Origin: an uncultured Bacteroidota bacterium
GTDB lineage: Bacteria; Bacteroidota; Bacteroidia; Chitinophagales; Chitinophagaceae
Direction: 5' to 3'
Assembly (NCBI GenBank): GCA_903905685.1
Contig: CAIVHI010000381.1
Coordinates: 1 to 6,317 of the forward strand
Length of the DNA: 6,317 nt
Shown: piece by piece, positions 1-6,317 of the stretch
How positions within the stretch are numbered: position 1 is the first letter of the stretch
Layout of the letters: every line of letters starts with the position of its first letter
Notes under the pieces: model-generated
Told to the model about the DNA's origin: nothing
What the model saw: only the letters and a program-made list of their open reading frames with translations
Databases searched by the model: none
Translations under genes and position numbers: made by a program

Positions 1-447
1 AGCCTGAGACTTAAAGTCGAAAACCTCATCCAAAATGACGAACTGACTCCAATCCAGAAAATCAACACATTGATTGACGACTATGTGAACAAGTTCATAG
101 ACCAGACCACGTTTCACACCATTATGATGCGGGAACAACTGACCGAAAAACGGTCGCCGGTTTGGGACATGATTTTGGAATTGAAAAAAAAGAATTTTGA
201 AAACATCCGGTTACTCATCTTGGATGGTCAGCGGCAGGGAATTTTTAAAAAGAACATCGATATTTTGATGATGATGTCTACCATGGTAGGTACGGTGAGC
301 CAAACGGTATCGTCGGAAGTGCTCTACCGAGACATTCATGGCATGAAGGAAACCGGCGAGGCCGAATTCAGAACGCACATCAAGAAGAAATTAAGCATCC
401 ACCTCAAGAAACTTTTCAAAGCAGTATTAACATATGAAAATAGCTAG
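1..447 (+). CDS. TetR/AcrR-family transcriptional regulator, C-terminal part (5' end outside window)
   Basis: The frame is open from the first base and ends at TAG 445-447, giving 148 visible residues. The start codon and N-terminal helix-turn-helix lie upstream of the window. What remains is all-helical and rich in charged residues and Leu/Ile/Met. It resembles the ligand-binding and dimerisation half of TetR/AcrR regulators, with stretches such as INTLIDDYVNKF, MMREQLTEKRSPVW and NIRLLILDGQRQGIF. That half binds the inducer and releases the DNA-binding half from its operator. The assignment rests on this helical pattern and on position as first gene of an efflux operon, an order common in Bacteroidota. 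It overlaps the next gene by 14 bases, so the two are almost surely on one transcript and translationally coupled. The likely role is autorepressor of the downstream pump (inference); the operator would lie outside the window. No DNA-binding residue can be checked here. Confidence 0.8.
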   Translation, partial: SLRLKVENLIQNDELTPIQKINTLIDDYVNKFIDQTTFHTIMMREQLTEKRSPVWDMILELKKKNFENIRLLILDGQRQGIFKKNIDILMMMSTMVGTVSQTVSSEVLYRDIHGMKETGEAEFRTHIKKKLSIHLKKLFKAVLTYENS

Positions 448-1762
448 ATTTCGCAACATCGTGCTCCCGGCGGTAACGGCCTTTTGGGTGTTCTCCGCAA
501 CAGCCCAAACGGAGCGGAGCATATCGCTGTCTGAAGCCATGCAGATGGCCATTAAAAACAGCGGTGCATTGCACATAGCCAATGCCCAAGTGCAGGAGGC
601 AGTTGCCGCGTCCAAACAGGCCAAGGACAACCGTCTTCCCGACCTCAAAGTCTCGGCCTCCTACTTGAGGCTCAACAGCCCCGATGTCACCTTGAAGGTT
701 AAGCTCGGCTCGTCCAACAGCAAGGGCAATCCCGTATCGGTGAGCGAGGCATCTTATGCCTTGGGCAACCTCTCGGTTCCCGTGTTTGGGGGATTCCGCA
801 TCAAGTATGGCATTGAATCGGCCCAATTGCTCGAAGCCGCTGCCCGCCTCGACGTGGAACAACAGAAGGAAGCCATCCTGCAAAATGCGGTAGATGGTTA
901 TGAAATCCTATTCAAAGCCCAAAAAACGGTAGAGCTGCTGCGCGAGAACCTGAAATCTCAGGAACAACGTGTGAGCGATTTTACGAATCTCCAGAATAAT
1001 GGCGTACTTGCATTAAACGACCTGCTGAAGGCCAAACTCCAGAAATCGAACATTGAGTTGACGTTGATGGATGCCGAAAGCAATTTGCGCATGACCCGCG
1101 TCAACATGTGCCTGTTGCTCGGGCTTCCCGAAAATACGGTGCTCACCACCGACTCCTCCATTTTCAAATTTAAAACAGAGGTGGGCTCGGTGGCTGATTG
1201 GGAACAAACGGCTTTCCGCAACCGCAAGGATATGGCCTCGCTGATGCAGCGTGAAAAGGCATCGGAAGTGGCCATCAAAGCCGCCAAAGGGGAATATTAC
1301 CCGGGTTTGGCAGTGACGGGTGGTTATATTGCCGCCAACGTGCCGGGCCTGCTGACGGTTTCCAATGCCGTGAACGTAGGCATAGGGCTACAGTACAATG
1401 TGTCGTCACTGTGGAAGACGCCCGCGAAAATTGAAAGTGCCAAAGCCCGCCTCATCGAGATTCAGGCCAATCAAAGCATCCTGTCCGACGGGGTGCGCCT
1501 TCAAATCAATCAGGCTTACGAAGCCTACATGCTTGCCGTCAAGAAAATCGACGTATTCGTTCTCGCAATAGACCAAGCTGAAGAGAATTACCGCATCAGC
1601 AAGAACAAATATGACAACAAACTGTTGACGCTCACAGAGTTGATAGATGCAGAAGTGGCCTTGCTCCAAACCCGCATCAACCACGCGGAGGCCAAAGCCG
1701 ATGCCTATGCGGCCTACAAGAAACTCCAAACCACCGCAGGCGTATTGCTGGACGAAAAATAA
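434..1762 (+). CDS. TolC-family outer-membrane efflux channel
   Basis: The product is 442 residues, typical for the outer membrane efflux protein (OEP) family. These proteins trimerise into a beta-barrel in the outer membrane plus a long alpha-helical tunnel in the periplasm, the exit duct of tripartite pumps. Residues 1-24 form a signal peptide: basic MKIARFR, a hydrophobic core, and probable signal peptidase I cleavage in ATA|Q after residue 24. The two OEP repeats span roughly 31-229 and 253-435. Each starts with a helix (SLSEAMQMAIKNSG in the first) and has a strand-like segment (about 71-80 LKVSASYLRL; 287-299 GEYYPGLAVTGGY) followed by long coiled-coil helices. The end LTLTELIDAEVALLQTR matches the conserved last helix of the family. 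ATG 434 lies inside the repressor gene, and it is chosen because the signal peptide starts there. No Shine-Dalgarno sequence is seen. The adaptor gene follows 58 bases downstream, so the pump has its own dedicated channel, unlike E. coli EmrAB. Confidence 0.93.
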   Translation: MKIARFRNIVLPAVTAFWVFSATAQTERSISLSEAMQMAIKNSGALHIANAQVQEAVAASKQAKDNRLPDLKVSASYLRLNSPDVTLKVKLGSSNSKGNPVSVSEASYALGNLSVPVFGGFRIKYGIESAQLLEAAARLDVEQQKEAILQNAVDGYEILFKAQKTVELLRENLKSQEQRVSDFTNLQNNGVLALNDLLKAKLQKSNIELTLMDAESNLRMTRVNMCLLLGLPENTVLTTDSSIFKFKTEVGSVADWEQTAFRNRKDMASLMQREKASEVAIKAAKGEYYPGLAVTGGYIAANVPGLLTVSNAVNVGIGLQYNVSSLWKTPAKIESAKARLIEIQANQSILSDGVRLQINQAYEAYMLAVKKIDVFVLAIDQAEENYRISKNKYDNKLLTLTELIDAEVALLQTRINHAEAKADAYAAYKKLQTTAGVLLDEK

Positions 1763-1820
1763 TGCCCGAATAATCAACAAACAACATTTCAATTCATAAA
1801 AACAAAACACACAAAATATT

Positions 1821-2960
1821 ATGGCAACGGCACTCACCAACGAATCGGCTGCACGTACGAACGGTAACGGGGCAGAAAACGAGACGCCCAAAAAGAAAAA
1901 CAGGACTTTCCTTGTGATTCTAATCGTCCTCGTGGGCGGCGGAACCTTCTTCGGCGTCAGCAAATACATTAACGGACAACATCATGAAACTACCGATGAT
2001 GCCCAAATAGACGCAGACATCAGCCCGGTCATCCCCCGTATTTCAGGCTATGTTACCGATGTCCGCGTCAAAGACAACCAATTGGTCAAGAAAGGCGATA
2101 CACTGGTAATATTGGACAACAGGTCTGAAATGATTGCGTTGGAGCAGGCTGAAGCGGCCCTTAAATCTGCCCAAAGCAATTTGGGAGTTGCCCACGCCAG
2201 CACAACGGCATCTCGCGCCAATATCGTTACCTTCCAAGCCAACACACAAACCGCCGATGCCCAAATAGAGGCAGCAAAGGTCACCCTGCGCCGCGCAACG
2301 CGGGACTATGACCGCTATGCCATCCTCTTGAAGGAGAATTCGGTAACGCTGCAGCAGTTTGAACAAATGGAAGCAGCCAAGCTCACGGCAGAAAAGCAGC
2401 TGCGGGTGCTTGAAGACCAGAAAAACGCCGCCAATCGTCAGGTTGCCGCAGCAACGTCGCAGACCGCGGCTACGGCCGAGCAAGTGAACGTGGCCAATGC
2501 ATCGATTCAGCAAAAAATGGCTGATGTGGATAACGCCAAACTCAACCTTTCCTATACCGCAATCCTGGCACCCGAAGACGGTTTGGTTTCAAAAGTGAAT
2601 GTGCAAGTGGGTCAGTTGGTACAAATAGGGCAGTCGCTGTTCAGCATTGTAATGGACCACGCGCCATGGGTTGTGGCCAACTTTAAGGAAACGCAATTAG
2701 CCCGTATGAAAATGGGCCAGAAAGTGACCGTTCATGTAGATGCCTACCCCAATCATGACTTTGAGGCCAAAGTGGCGTCGTTCTCTCCCGCAACAGGTGC
2801 GCGTTTTGCGCTGCTGCCTCCCGACAATGCTTCCGGCAACTTCGTCCGCGTGGTTCAACGGCTGCCCGTGAAGATAGAATTCGACGACAAAGACCAACTG
2901 ACGAAGCAATTGCGCCCCGGTATGAACGTGGACGTAGACGTACACATCGATCAACAGTAA
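1821..2960 (+). CDS. emrA: EmrA/HlyD-family membrane fusion protein (periplasmic adaptor of efflux pump)
   Basis: The product is 379 residues, close to E. coli EmrA. It links the inner-membrane antiporter to the outer-membrane channel. Visible parts in order: a polar, lysine-bearing cytoplasmic tail (1-28); one membrane anchor (about 29-47, FLVILIVLVGGGTFFGVSKY); the EmrA-like HETTDDAQIDADISPVIPRI segment (55-74); the first biotinyl-lipoyl half (about 70-100, SGYVTDVRVKDNQLVKKGD); and an alanine/glutamine-rich helical hairpin (about 102-240) that should contact the channel. The second lipoyl half follows (about 245-277, ILAPEDGLVSKVNVQVGQLV), then a beta-barrel domain with WVVANFKETQL (283-293). 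The hallmark block FSPATGARFALLPPDNASGN (321-340) is strongly typical of EmrA rather than of RND-type adaptors. The ATG sits in an A-rich leader without a Shine-Dalgarno sequence. The antiporter gene starts 48 bases after its stop. The symbol is assigned by family resemblance, and the substrate is unknown. Confidence 0.93.
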   Translation: MATALTNESAARTNGNGAENETPKKKNRTFLVILIVLVGGGTFFGVSKYINGQHHETTDDAQIDADISPVIPRISGYVTDVRVKDNQLVKKGDTLVILDNRSEMIALEQAEAALKSAQSNLGVAHASTTASRANIVTFQANTQTADAQIEAAKVTLRRATRDYDRYAILLKENSVTLQQFEQMEAAKLTAEKQLRVLEDQKNAANRQVAAATSQTAATAEQVNVANASIQQKMADVDNAKLNLSYTAILAPEDGLVSKVNVQVGQLVQIGQSLFSIVMDHAPWVVANFKETQLARMKMGQKVTVHVDAYPNHDFEAKVASFSPATGARFALLPPDNASGNFVRVVQRLPVKIEFDDKDQLTKQLRPGMNVDVDVHIDQQ

Positions 2961-3008
2961 TTTGACGTTGCGGCAGTATTTGCAGTAACTTTTTAAAAAA
3001 CATTACCC

Positions 3009-4589
3009 ATGCAGGATTCATTGGTAGAATACGGCTCCAGACGGGTCATCATCACCATCACCGCAATTTTGTGCGCGTTGTTGGAAATCGTGGACAGCAC
3101 GATTGTGAACGTGGCGCTGAACGACATGAAGGGCAATTTGGGCTCCACCCTCACTGAAGTGGCTTGGGTCATCACGGCCTATGCCATCGGCAACGTCATC
3201 ATTGTGCCCATGACGAGCTGGCTTGCAGCGCAGTTTGGCCGGCGCAACTATTTTGCGGCATCGATAGTTATCTTTACGATTTGCTCCTTTTTGTGTGGCA
3301 ACTCGTCGAATATTTGGCAGTTGGTCTTTTTCAGGTTCCTACAGGGTGTAGGGGGTGGTGCATTGTTGGTGACCTCCCAAACCATCATCACGGAGAGCTA
3401 TCCTCCCGAAAAGCGCAACATGGCGCAAGCCATATACGGCTTGGGAGTCATTATAGGCCCAACCTTGGGCCCTCCCTTGGGTGGCTATATCGTGGAACAT
3501 TATTCTTGGCCCTACATTTTCTACATCAATATCCCGATCGGCATTATTGCCACGCTGCTCACTTTGCAGTTTGTGCGCAGCCCTCGTTATGCCCAAAAGA
3601 AACTGGCCAGCGAGGTAGATTGGGCGGGTATCTTCCTTTTGGCTGTTGCCGTGGGCTCGTTGCAGTTTGTTTTGGAACGTGGGCAGGAGGACGACTGGTT
3701 CAACAGTTCCACCATCACCAGTCTTGCGGTCATATCGTTGTTCGGCTTCTTTTTCTTCGTGTGGAGGGAACTCACCGCCAAAAACCCCATTGTGGAATTG
3801 CGGGTGCTTTCCAATGGCAACCTGCGGATTGGCACGATACTTTCGTTCATCTTGGGGTTCGGGCTCTACGGTTCAACCTTCATCATACCTTTGTACACCC
3901 AGAGTACGTTGGGGTGGACGGCCCAGCAATCGGGTGCACTGATGGTGCCGGCGGCCTTAACCACAGCCTTCATGATGCCCATCATCGGGCAAATGCTGCA
4001 ACGCGGTGTAAAGCAGCAGTATCTGGTGTCGCTAGGTATGTTGATATTTTTTATCTATAGTTTCTGGGGATATAAGATACTTACGCCCGATACGGGGAAG
4101 GAGTCGTTTTTCTGGATGTTGATTTTCCGCGGCCTCGGCATGGGCATGTTGTTCATCCCGATAACGGCGCTTTCACTGTCTACACTCAAAGGGCAGCAAA
4201 TTGGGCAAGGGGCTTCGTTTACCGGAATGATGCGCCAATTGGGAGGTTCTTTTGGAATCGCGGTCATCACGACCTACATGGCACGGCAAAACATGGTTCA
4301 TCGTAACGAATTGGTTACCAAGCTGCAAGTAGATAATCCATATGTTCAGCAACGTGTAGTGGGCATCACCAACGGCTACATCACCAAGGGTCTTGCTCCA
4401 GATGTTTCGTTGAAGAGTGCCTACCAGTCTATGGACTACATGGTCTATAAACAGGCCTCGGTGCTCTCCTACATGGATGTGTTCTTGTTTATCGGCCTCA
4501 TCTTCCTTTTCTGTATACCATTCATATTGATGGTGAAGAACAAGCCGGCTGCCAAGGGGGAAAAGATAGATATGAGTGCGGCCCACTAG
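3009..4589 (+). CDS. emrB: EmrB/QacA-type drug:H+ antiporter, MFS DHA2 family (14 TM)
   Basis: The product is 526 residues, the usual length for 14-helix DHA2 antiporters of the inner membrane, which export hydrophobic or cationic compounds in exchange for protons. Helix 1 carries the DHA2 signature EIVDSTIVNVALNDM (26-40, with Asp29). The loop 2-3 motif A region reads WLAAQFGRRNYF (71-82) and, as in EmrB, lacks the usual Asp. Motif B is RFLQGVGGGAL (109-119) with Arg109. The antiporter motif C is GLGVIIGPTLGPPLGGYI (144-161), followed by WPYIFYINIPIG (167-178). The segment GSLQFVLERGQEDDWF (216-231) after helix 6 is very like EmrB. MMRQLGGSFGIAV (407-419) marks a late helix, a periplasmic loop lies at about 427-480, and the last helix at about 488-508. 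It is the last gene of the efflux operon; a 251-base gap follows. Transported compounds cannot be told from sequence. Confidence 0.95.
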   Translation: MQDSLVEYGSRRVIITITAILCALLEIVDSTIVNVALNDMKGNLGSTLTEVAWVITAYAIGNVIIVPMTSWLAAQFGRRNYFAASIVIFTICSFLCGNSSNIWQLVFFRFLQGVGGGALLVTSQTIITESYPPEKRNMAQAIYGLGVIIGPTLGPPLGGYIVEHYSWPYIFYINIPIGIIATLLTLQFVRSPRYAQKKLASEVDWAGIFLLAVAVGSLQFVLERGQEDDWFNSSTITSLAVISLFGFFFFVWRELTAKNPIVELRVLSNGNLRIGTILSFILGFGLYGSTFIIPLYTQSTLGWTAQQSGALMVPAALTTAFMMPIIGQMLQRGVKQQYLVSLGMLIFFIYSFWGYKILTPDTGKESFFWMLIFRGLGMGMLFIPITALSLSTLKGQQIGQGASFTGMMRQLGGSFGIAVITTYMARQNMVHRNELVTKLQVDNPYVQQRVVGITNGYITKGLAPDVSLKSAYQSMDYMVYKQASVLSYMDVFLFIGLIFLFCIPFILMVKNKPAAKGEKIDMSAAH

Positions 4590-4673
4590 TTTATTGCGTA
4601 TTTTTTTAAATTAACTACAAGTCAATGGTTTGCAGACTATAACAATAGCACAAAATAAAAAAACAACAATTGA

Positions 4674-4705
4674 TAATTTTGGCCGAAACAAAATGCTGAT
4701 ATTTG
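4674..4705 (+). promoter_or_regulatory. Candidate Bacteroidota-type promoter for the VOC gene
   Basis: Two overlapping matches to the Bacteroidota sigma-A pattern (TTG, then TAnnTTTG) are present. TAATTTTG at 4674-4681 is a full match to the -7 element but has no TTG at the expected distance upstream. GATATTTG at 4698-4705 matches all but the first fixed base, and a TTG at 4679-4681 lies 16 bases before it, slightly short of the roughly 19 usual. It is the best promoter-like stretch in the 4590-4840 gap. If the second match is used, the VOC mRNA would carry a leader of about 130 bases. AT-rich DNA gives chance matches, so this is tentative. Confidence 0.35.
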
Positions 4706-4747
4706 CACCACTTGTTGTGGCAGCCAATTCGCTATGATGACTTCATT

Positions 4748-4792
4748 TAAGGAAAATCAAGAAATATTACAAGAATAAAAATGATTTCCTTA
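4748..4792. repeat. Inverted repeat in the leader of the VOC gene
   Basis: TAAGGAAAATCA (4748-4759) is complementary to TGATTTCCTTA (4782-4792), giving eleven pairs with one bulged A and a 22-base AT-rich loop. It lies between the candidate promoter and the VOC start at 4841. It could be a weak RNA stem in the leader or a binding site for a dimeric regulator. The long loop and AT-rich arms make a stable RNA hairpin doubtful. No T-tract follows directly, so it is not read as a terminator. Confidence 0.4.
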
Positions 4793-4840
4793 TTTAACTG
4801 AAGCGGTCAAAACAAGTCAAATAGGATTAATCGGAAAAAA

Positions 4841-5233
4841 ATGAAAACGCACATTGCACGCATCTCGTTGGTAATATACGATTACGACGAAGCCATTGCA
4901 TACTACACAGAGAAACTGGGTTTCGATGTGCTGGAGGATATGCAGATTTCGGAAACGGACAGATGGATTACGGTTGCACCAAAGGGGTCTACCGGGTTCA
5001 GCTTGGTACTGGCCAAAGCGGCCACCGGCAAGCAGAAAAGTAGGATTGGCAACCAGACGGGCGGCCGAGTATTCCTCTTCCTCTACACCGACGACTTTGA
5101 AGCATCTTATCAAGAAATGAAGGAAAAAGACATCGAATTCATTTCCGAACCCGAAAACCTTCCGTGGGGTCGCGTCATCAAATTTTGCGATTTGTACGGC
5201 AACATCTGGGAGATGATTCAGCCCCAAAAATAA
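4841..5233 (+). CDS. VOC-family (glyoxalase/bleomycin-resistance fold) protein
   Basis: The product is 130 residues, the normal size of a single-domain vicinal oxygen chelate protein with two beta-alpha-beta-beta-beta modules. The first module opens with ARISLVIYDYDEAIAYYTEKLGF (6-28), the classic VOC start, and runs on through DRWITVAPKG and FSLVLAKA (53-60). The second begins at GGRVFLFLYTDDFEASYQEM (74-93) and ends with FCDLYGNIWEMIQ (115-127). Members include glyoxalase I, dioxygenases and antibiotic-binding proteins. Of the usual metal ligands, Glu124 in NIWEMIQ is present. The His expected seven residues before Asp14 is Arg7, and Tyr82 stands where a second ligand often sits. Metal catalysis is therefore uncertain, and a binding-only role is possible. 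The ATG is preceded by AATCGGAAAAAA, with no Shine-Dalgarno sequence. It sits downstream of the efflux operon and 51 bases before a GNAT-like gene, with which it may be co-transcribed. Confidence 0.88.
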   Translation: MKTHIARISLVIYDYDEAIAYYTEKLGFDVLEDMQISETDRWITVAPKGSTGFSLVLAKAATGKQKSRIGNQTGGRVFLFLYTDDFEASYQEMKEKDIEFISEPENLPWGRVIKFCDLYGNIWEMIQPQK

Positions 5234-5246
5234 AAAGGTTCTGACC

Positions 5247-5276
5247 GTGGCTGTTCCGCCCATGCAGAACGGCCAC
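5247..5276. repeat. Strong intergenic hairpin between VOC and GNAT genes
   Basis: GTGGCTGTTC (5247-5256) pairs with GAACGGCCAC (5267-5276) over ten positions, nine Watson-Crick and one G-U wobble. The 10-base loop CGCCCATGCA can form two more G-C pairs. The second arm also contains CAGAAC (5265-5270), which pairs perfectly with GTTCTG (5238-5243), so two folds compete for it. No T-tract follows on the plus strand, so it is not a standard intrinsic terminator for the VOC gene. On the minus strand the stem is followed after about ten bases by two T-runs. It may stabilise or partly terminate the transcript, or affect translation of the next gene, whose ATG is eight bases downstream. Confidence 0.6.
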
Positions 5277-5284
5277 CAAATACT

Positions 5285-5761
5285 ATGAAAAAGAATTTGG
5301 AGCGCATGCTGGCGTTGGTTGGGGAAGTATTCGATGTTCGGAGCGACCCCGACCAACTCCAAGTTGCGCCCGATGTGCTCGACCGACTGGCGACCATTCA
5401 CCCCCGCTGCATTACCCAAATAGAAAATGAGGACGGCCCGTATTGCTGGCTGTTGGGCATACCCACCACTCCGGCAGTCATGAAACAATTTTTGGCTGGT
5501 ACGATATCGGAACAGCAATTATTCGACCTAACCCATCCGGGAGATACCTTTGAGGCAGTTTACCTGTGCTCTGCCACCGTTCTCCCCGAGTTTAGAAACC
5601 AAGGCATTGCCAAGACAGCGGCGTTGGCCATGATTTCCGAAATACGGCTACAGTATCCCATCGCTGCGTTGTATTATTGGAAATTTACCGACGATGGGCA
5701 ACACTTAGCCGATGCCCTTGCCCGTGCAACGGGGCTCCCGGTTTTCGCGCGGCAACATTGA
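5285..5761 (+). CDS. GNAT-like N-acetyltransferase (substrate unknown)
   Basis: The product is 158 residues, within the usual size of single-domain GCN5-related acetyltransferases, which move an acetyl group from acetyl-CoA to an amine. The main evidence is the segment AVYLCSATVLPEFRNQGIAK (91-110). It reads as strand beta-4 followed by the acetyl-CoA pyrophosphate loop, with the R/QxxGxA pattern as Arg104, Gly107 and Ala109, and then helix TAALAMISEI (111-120). The strand IAALYYWKF (126-134) would be beta-5. The N-terminal part (1-60) has a helical start and a strand-like YCWLLGIP (53-60). It does not match a GNAT subfamily that I recognise. I can name neither the substrate nor a protein family. 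The ATG at 5285 follows a strong hairpin. The gene ends at TGA 5759-5761, converging on the SDR gene on the other strand. Co-transcription with the VOC gene is likely from orientation and the short spacer. Confidence 0.7.
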   Translation: MKKNLERMLALVGEVFDVRSDPDQLQVAPDVLDRLATIHPRCITQIENEDGPYCWLLGIPTTPAVMKQFLAGTISEQQLFDLTHPGDTFEAVYLCSATVLPEFRNQGIAKTAALAMISEIRLQYPIAALYYWKFTDDGQHLADALARATGLPVFARQH

Positions 5762-5831
5762 CCACCTTGGGCTTACCAATTTCTACGAATCTTTGATGGA
5801 TACCCGTCCCACTGCCCTGTTGTTGCGCTGC
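5762..5831. other. Convergent intergenic gap, no clear terminator
   Basis: These 70 bases separate the stops of the GNAT-like gene (plus) and the SDR gene (minus). The only stem seen is TTGG/CCAA (5767-5779) with a 5-base loop followed by three T residues, too weak to call a terminator. No small gene with a believable start is visible. Confidence 0.5.
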
Positions 5832-6317
5832 TCACAGTTTGACCGACGAAATACCACCATCGGCATACCACACTTGGCCCGTTACGAACGATGTGGCCTC
5901 CGTCAACAATAGTTTTGCCAAAGCGGCAACGTGTTTGCTGTTGCCTACGGTTTTAAGCGGGTGGCGGTCTGCCGCCGCAGCGCGTTTGGCGTCTGTATTG
6001 AGCAGACGGGCTGCGAGAGGCGTATCGGTGAGGGAAGGGGCAATGCAGTTCACCCGTATATGGGGCGCCCATTCTGCAGCCAGGCTACGCGCCAAGCCTT
6101 CCACCGCTCCTTTTGCAGCGGCTATCGAAGCATGGTAAGGCATACCCATTTGGGCAGCCACTGTACTGAACAGCACCACAGCGGCCTTCGGTGCCTGCTT
6201 CAAGTTGCGTTGGTAGTGCTGAAGCACCCGCACGGCGCCCATCACATTCACGTTGTAATCGGCAAGGAAATCATCGGTTTTGAGGCCCGTAAATGGCTTT
6301 AGGTTGATGCTGCCCGG
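5832..6317 (-). CDS. Short-chain dehydrogenase/reductase (SDR) family oxidoreductase, partial (N-terminus outside window)
   Basis: The frame is open from base 6317 down to TGA at 5834-5832, giving 161 visible residues of a protein usually about 230-250 long. The NAD(P)-binding TGxxxGxG region lies beyond the window. The visible part starts in PGSINLKPF, equivalent to the NNAG strand, then DDFLADYNVNVMGAV with the helix-4 Asn24. Next come VVLFSTVAAQMGMP with the catalytic-type Ser51, HASIAAAKGAVEGLARSLAAEW with Lys69, and IRVNCIAPSLTDTPLA, the cofactor-contacting PG-like loop. It ends with SFVTGQVWYADGGISS, the standard SDR C-terminus. GTG 6251 is internal and is not the start, since SDR sequence continues upstream of it. 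The Tyr expected four residues before Lys69 is Ile65; the nearest Tyr is eight residues before. From memory, a Bacteroidota/cyanobacterial SDR group with HASIAAAKGAVEG shares this, so it is probably a real family trait. Substrate unknown. Confidence 0.92.
   Translation of the reverse strand, partial: PGSINLKPFTGLKTDDFLADYNVNVMGAVRVLQHYQRNLKQAPKAAVVLFSTVAAQMGMPYHASIAAAKGAVEGLARSLAAEWAPHIRVNCIAPSLTDTPLAARLLNTDAKRAAAADRHPLKTVGNSKHVAALAKLLLTEATSFVTGQVWYADGGISSVKL

Noticed and set aside
2974..2987. Direct repeat CAGTA-TTTG-CAGTA in the adaptor-antiporter spacer
   Set aside because: Five-base repeats are expected by chance, and no matching copies stand before the other genes.
2961..3008. Promoter between adaptor and antiporter genes (TTTG 2961-2964 and AGTATTTG 2975-2982)
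   Set aside because: The two elements are only 10 bases apart and the second misses a key base. The genes read as one operon.
3164..4060. Long 298-codon open frame on the plus strand inside the antiporter gene
   Set aside because: It overlaps a clear 14-helix transporter in another frame. Its translation is rich in Cys, His and Trp with no domain pattern, typical of a shadow frame.
4590..4625. Intrinsic terminator after the antiporter gene, suggested by seven T residues at 4601-4607
   Set aside because: No GC-rich stem can be formed directly upstream of the T-run; the bases before it do not pair. The run may be plain AT-rich intergenic DNA.
4682..4696. Sigma-54 promoter (TTGGC ... TGC) upstream of the VOC gene
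   Set aside because: The GG and GC doublets are 12 bases apart rather than the strict 10, so the -24/-12 geometry fails.
5931..6302. Plus-strand open frames over the right end of the window
   Set aside because: They are antisense to a clear SDR coding sequence and show no protein family features.

Overview
The window looks like chromosomal DNA from a member of the Bacteroidota. This is an inference from several traits. The reading frames have no Shine-Dalgarno sequence and start in A-rich contexts. The one good promoter candidate resembles the TTG / TAnnTTTG type of this phylum. The efflux operon order and the protein sequences also look Bacteroidota-like. I cannot name a genus. No RNA gene, insertion sequence, CRISPR array or phage gene was found.

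Positions 1-4589 hold a compact plus-strand operon for a drug or toxic-compound efflux system. It begins with the 3' part of a TetR/AcrR-type repressor, cut by the window edge. A TolC-family outer-membrane channel overlaps the repressor by 14 bases. An EmrA/HlyD-type periplasmic adaptor and an EmrB/QacA-type 14-helix proton antiporter (DHA2 family) follow. Together the last three encode a complete tripartite pump spanning inner membrane, periplasm and outer membrane. The repressor presumably senses a pump substrate and controls the operon from a promoter upstream of the window.

Positions 4590-4840 form a 251-base AT-rich gap with a possible promoter and an inverted repeat. Two small plus-strand genes follow: a VOC-fold (glyoxalase/bleomycin-resistance-like) protein and a GNAT-like acetyltransferase. 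Between them lies a strong hairpin in a 51-base spacer.

The right end carries the 3' two thirds of a short-chain dehydrogenase/reductase (SDR) on the minus strand, convergent with the GNAT gene and running off the window. Its active site is unusual: the tyrosine of the YxxxK motif is replaced by isoleucine.

Most of the window is an ordinary efflux operon and housekeeping-type accessory enzymes. I see no convincing new multi-gene system. The points most worth a second look are the atypical SDR active site, the hairpin with competing pairings between the VOC and GNAT genes, and the atypical VOC metal site.
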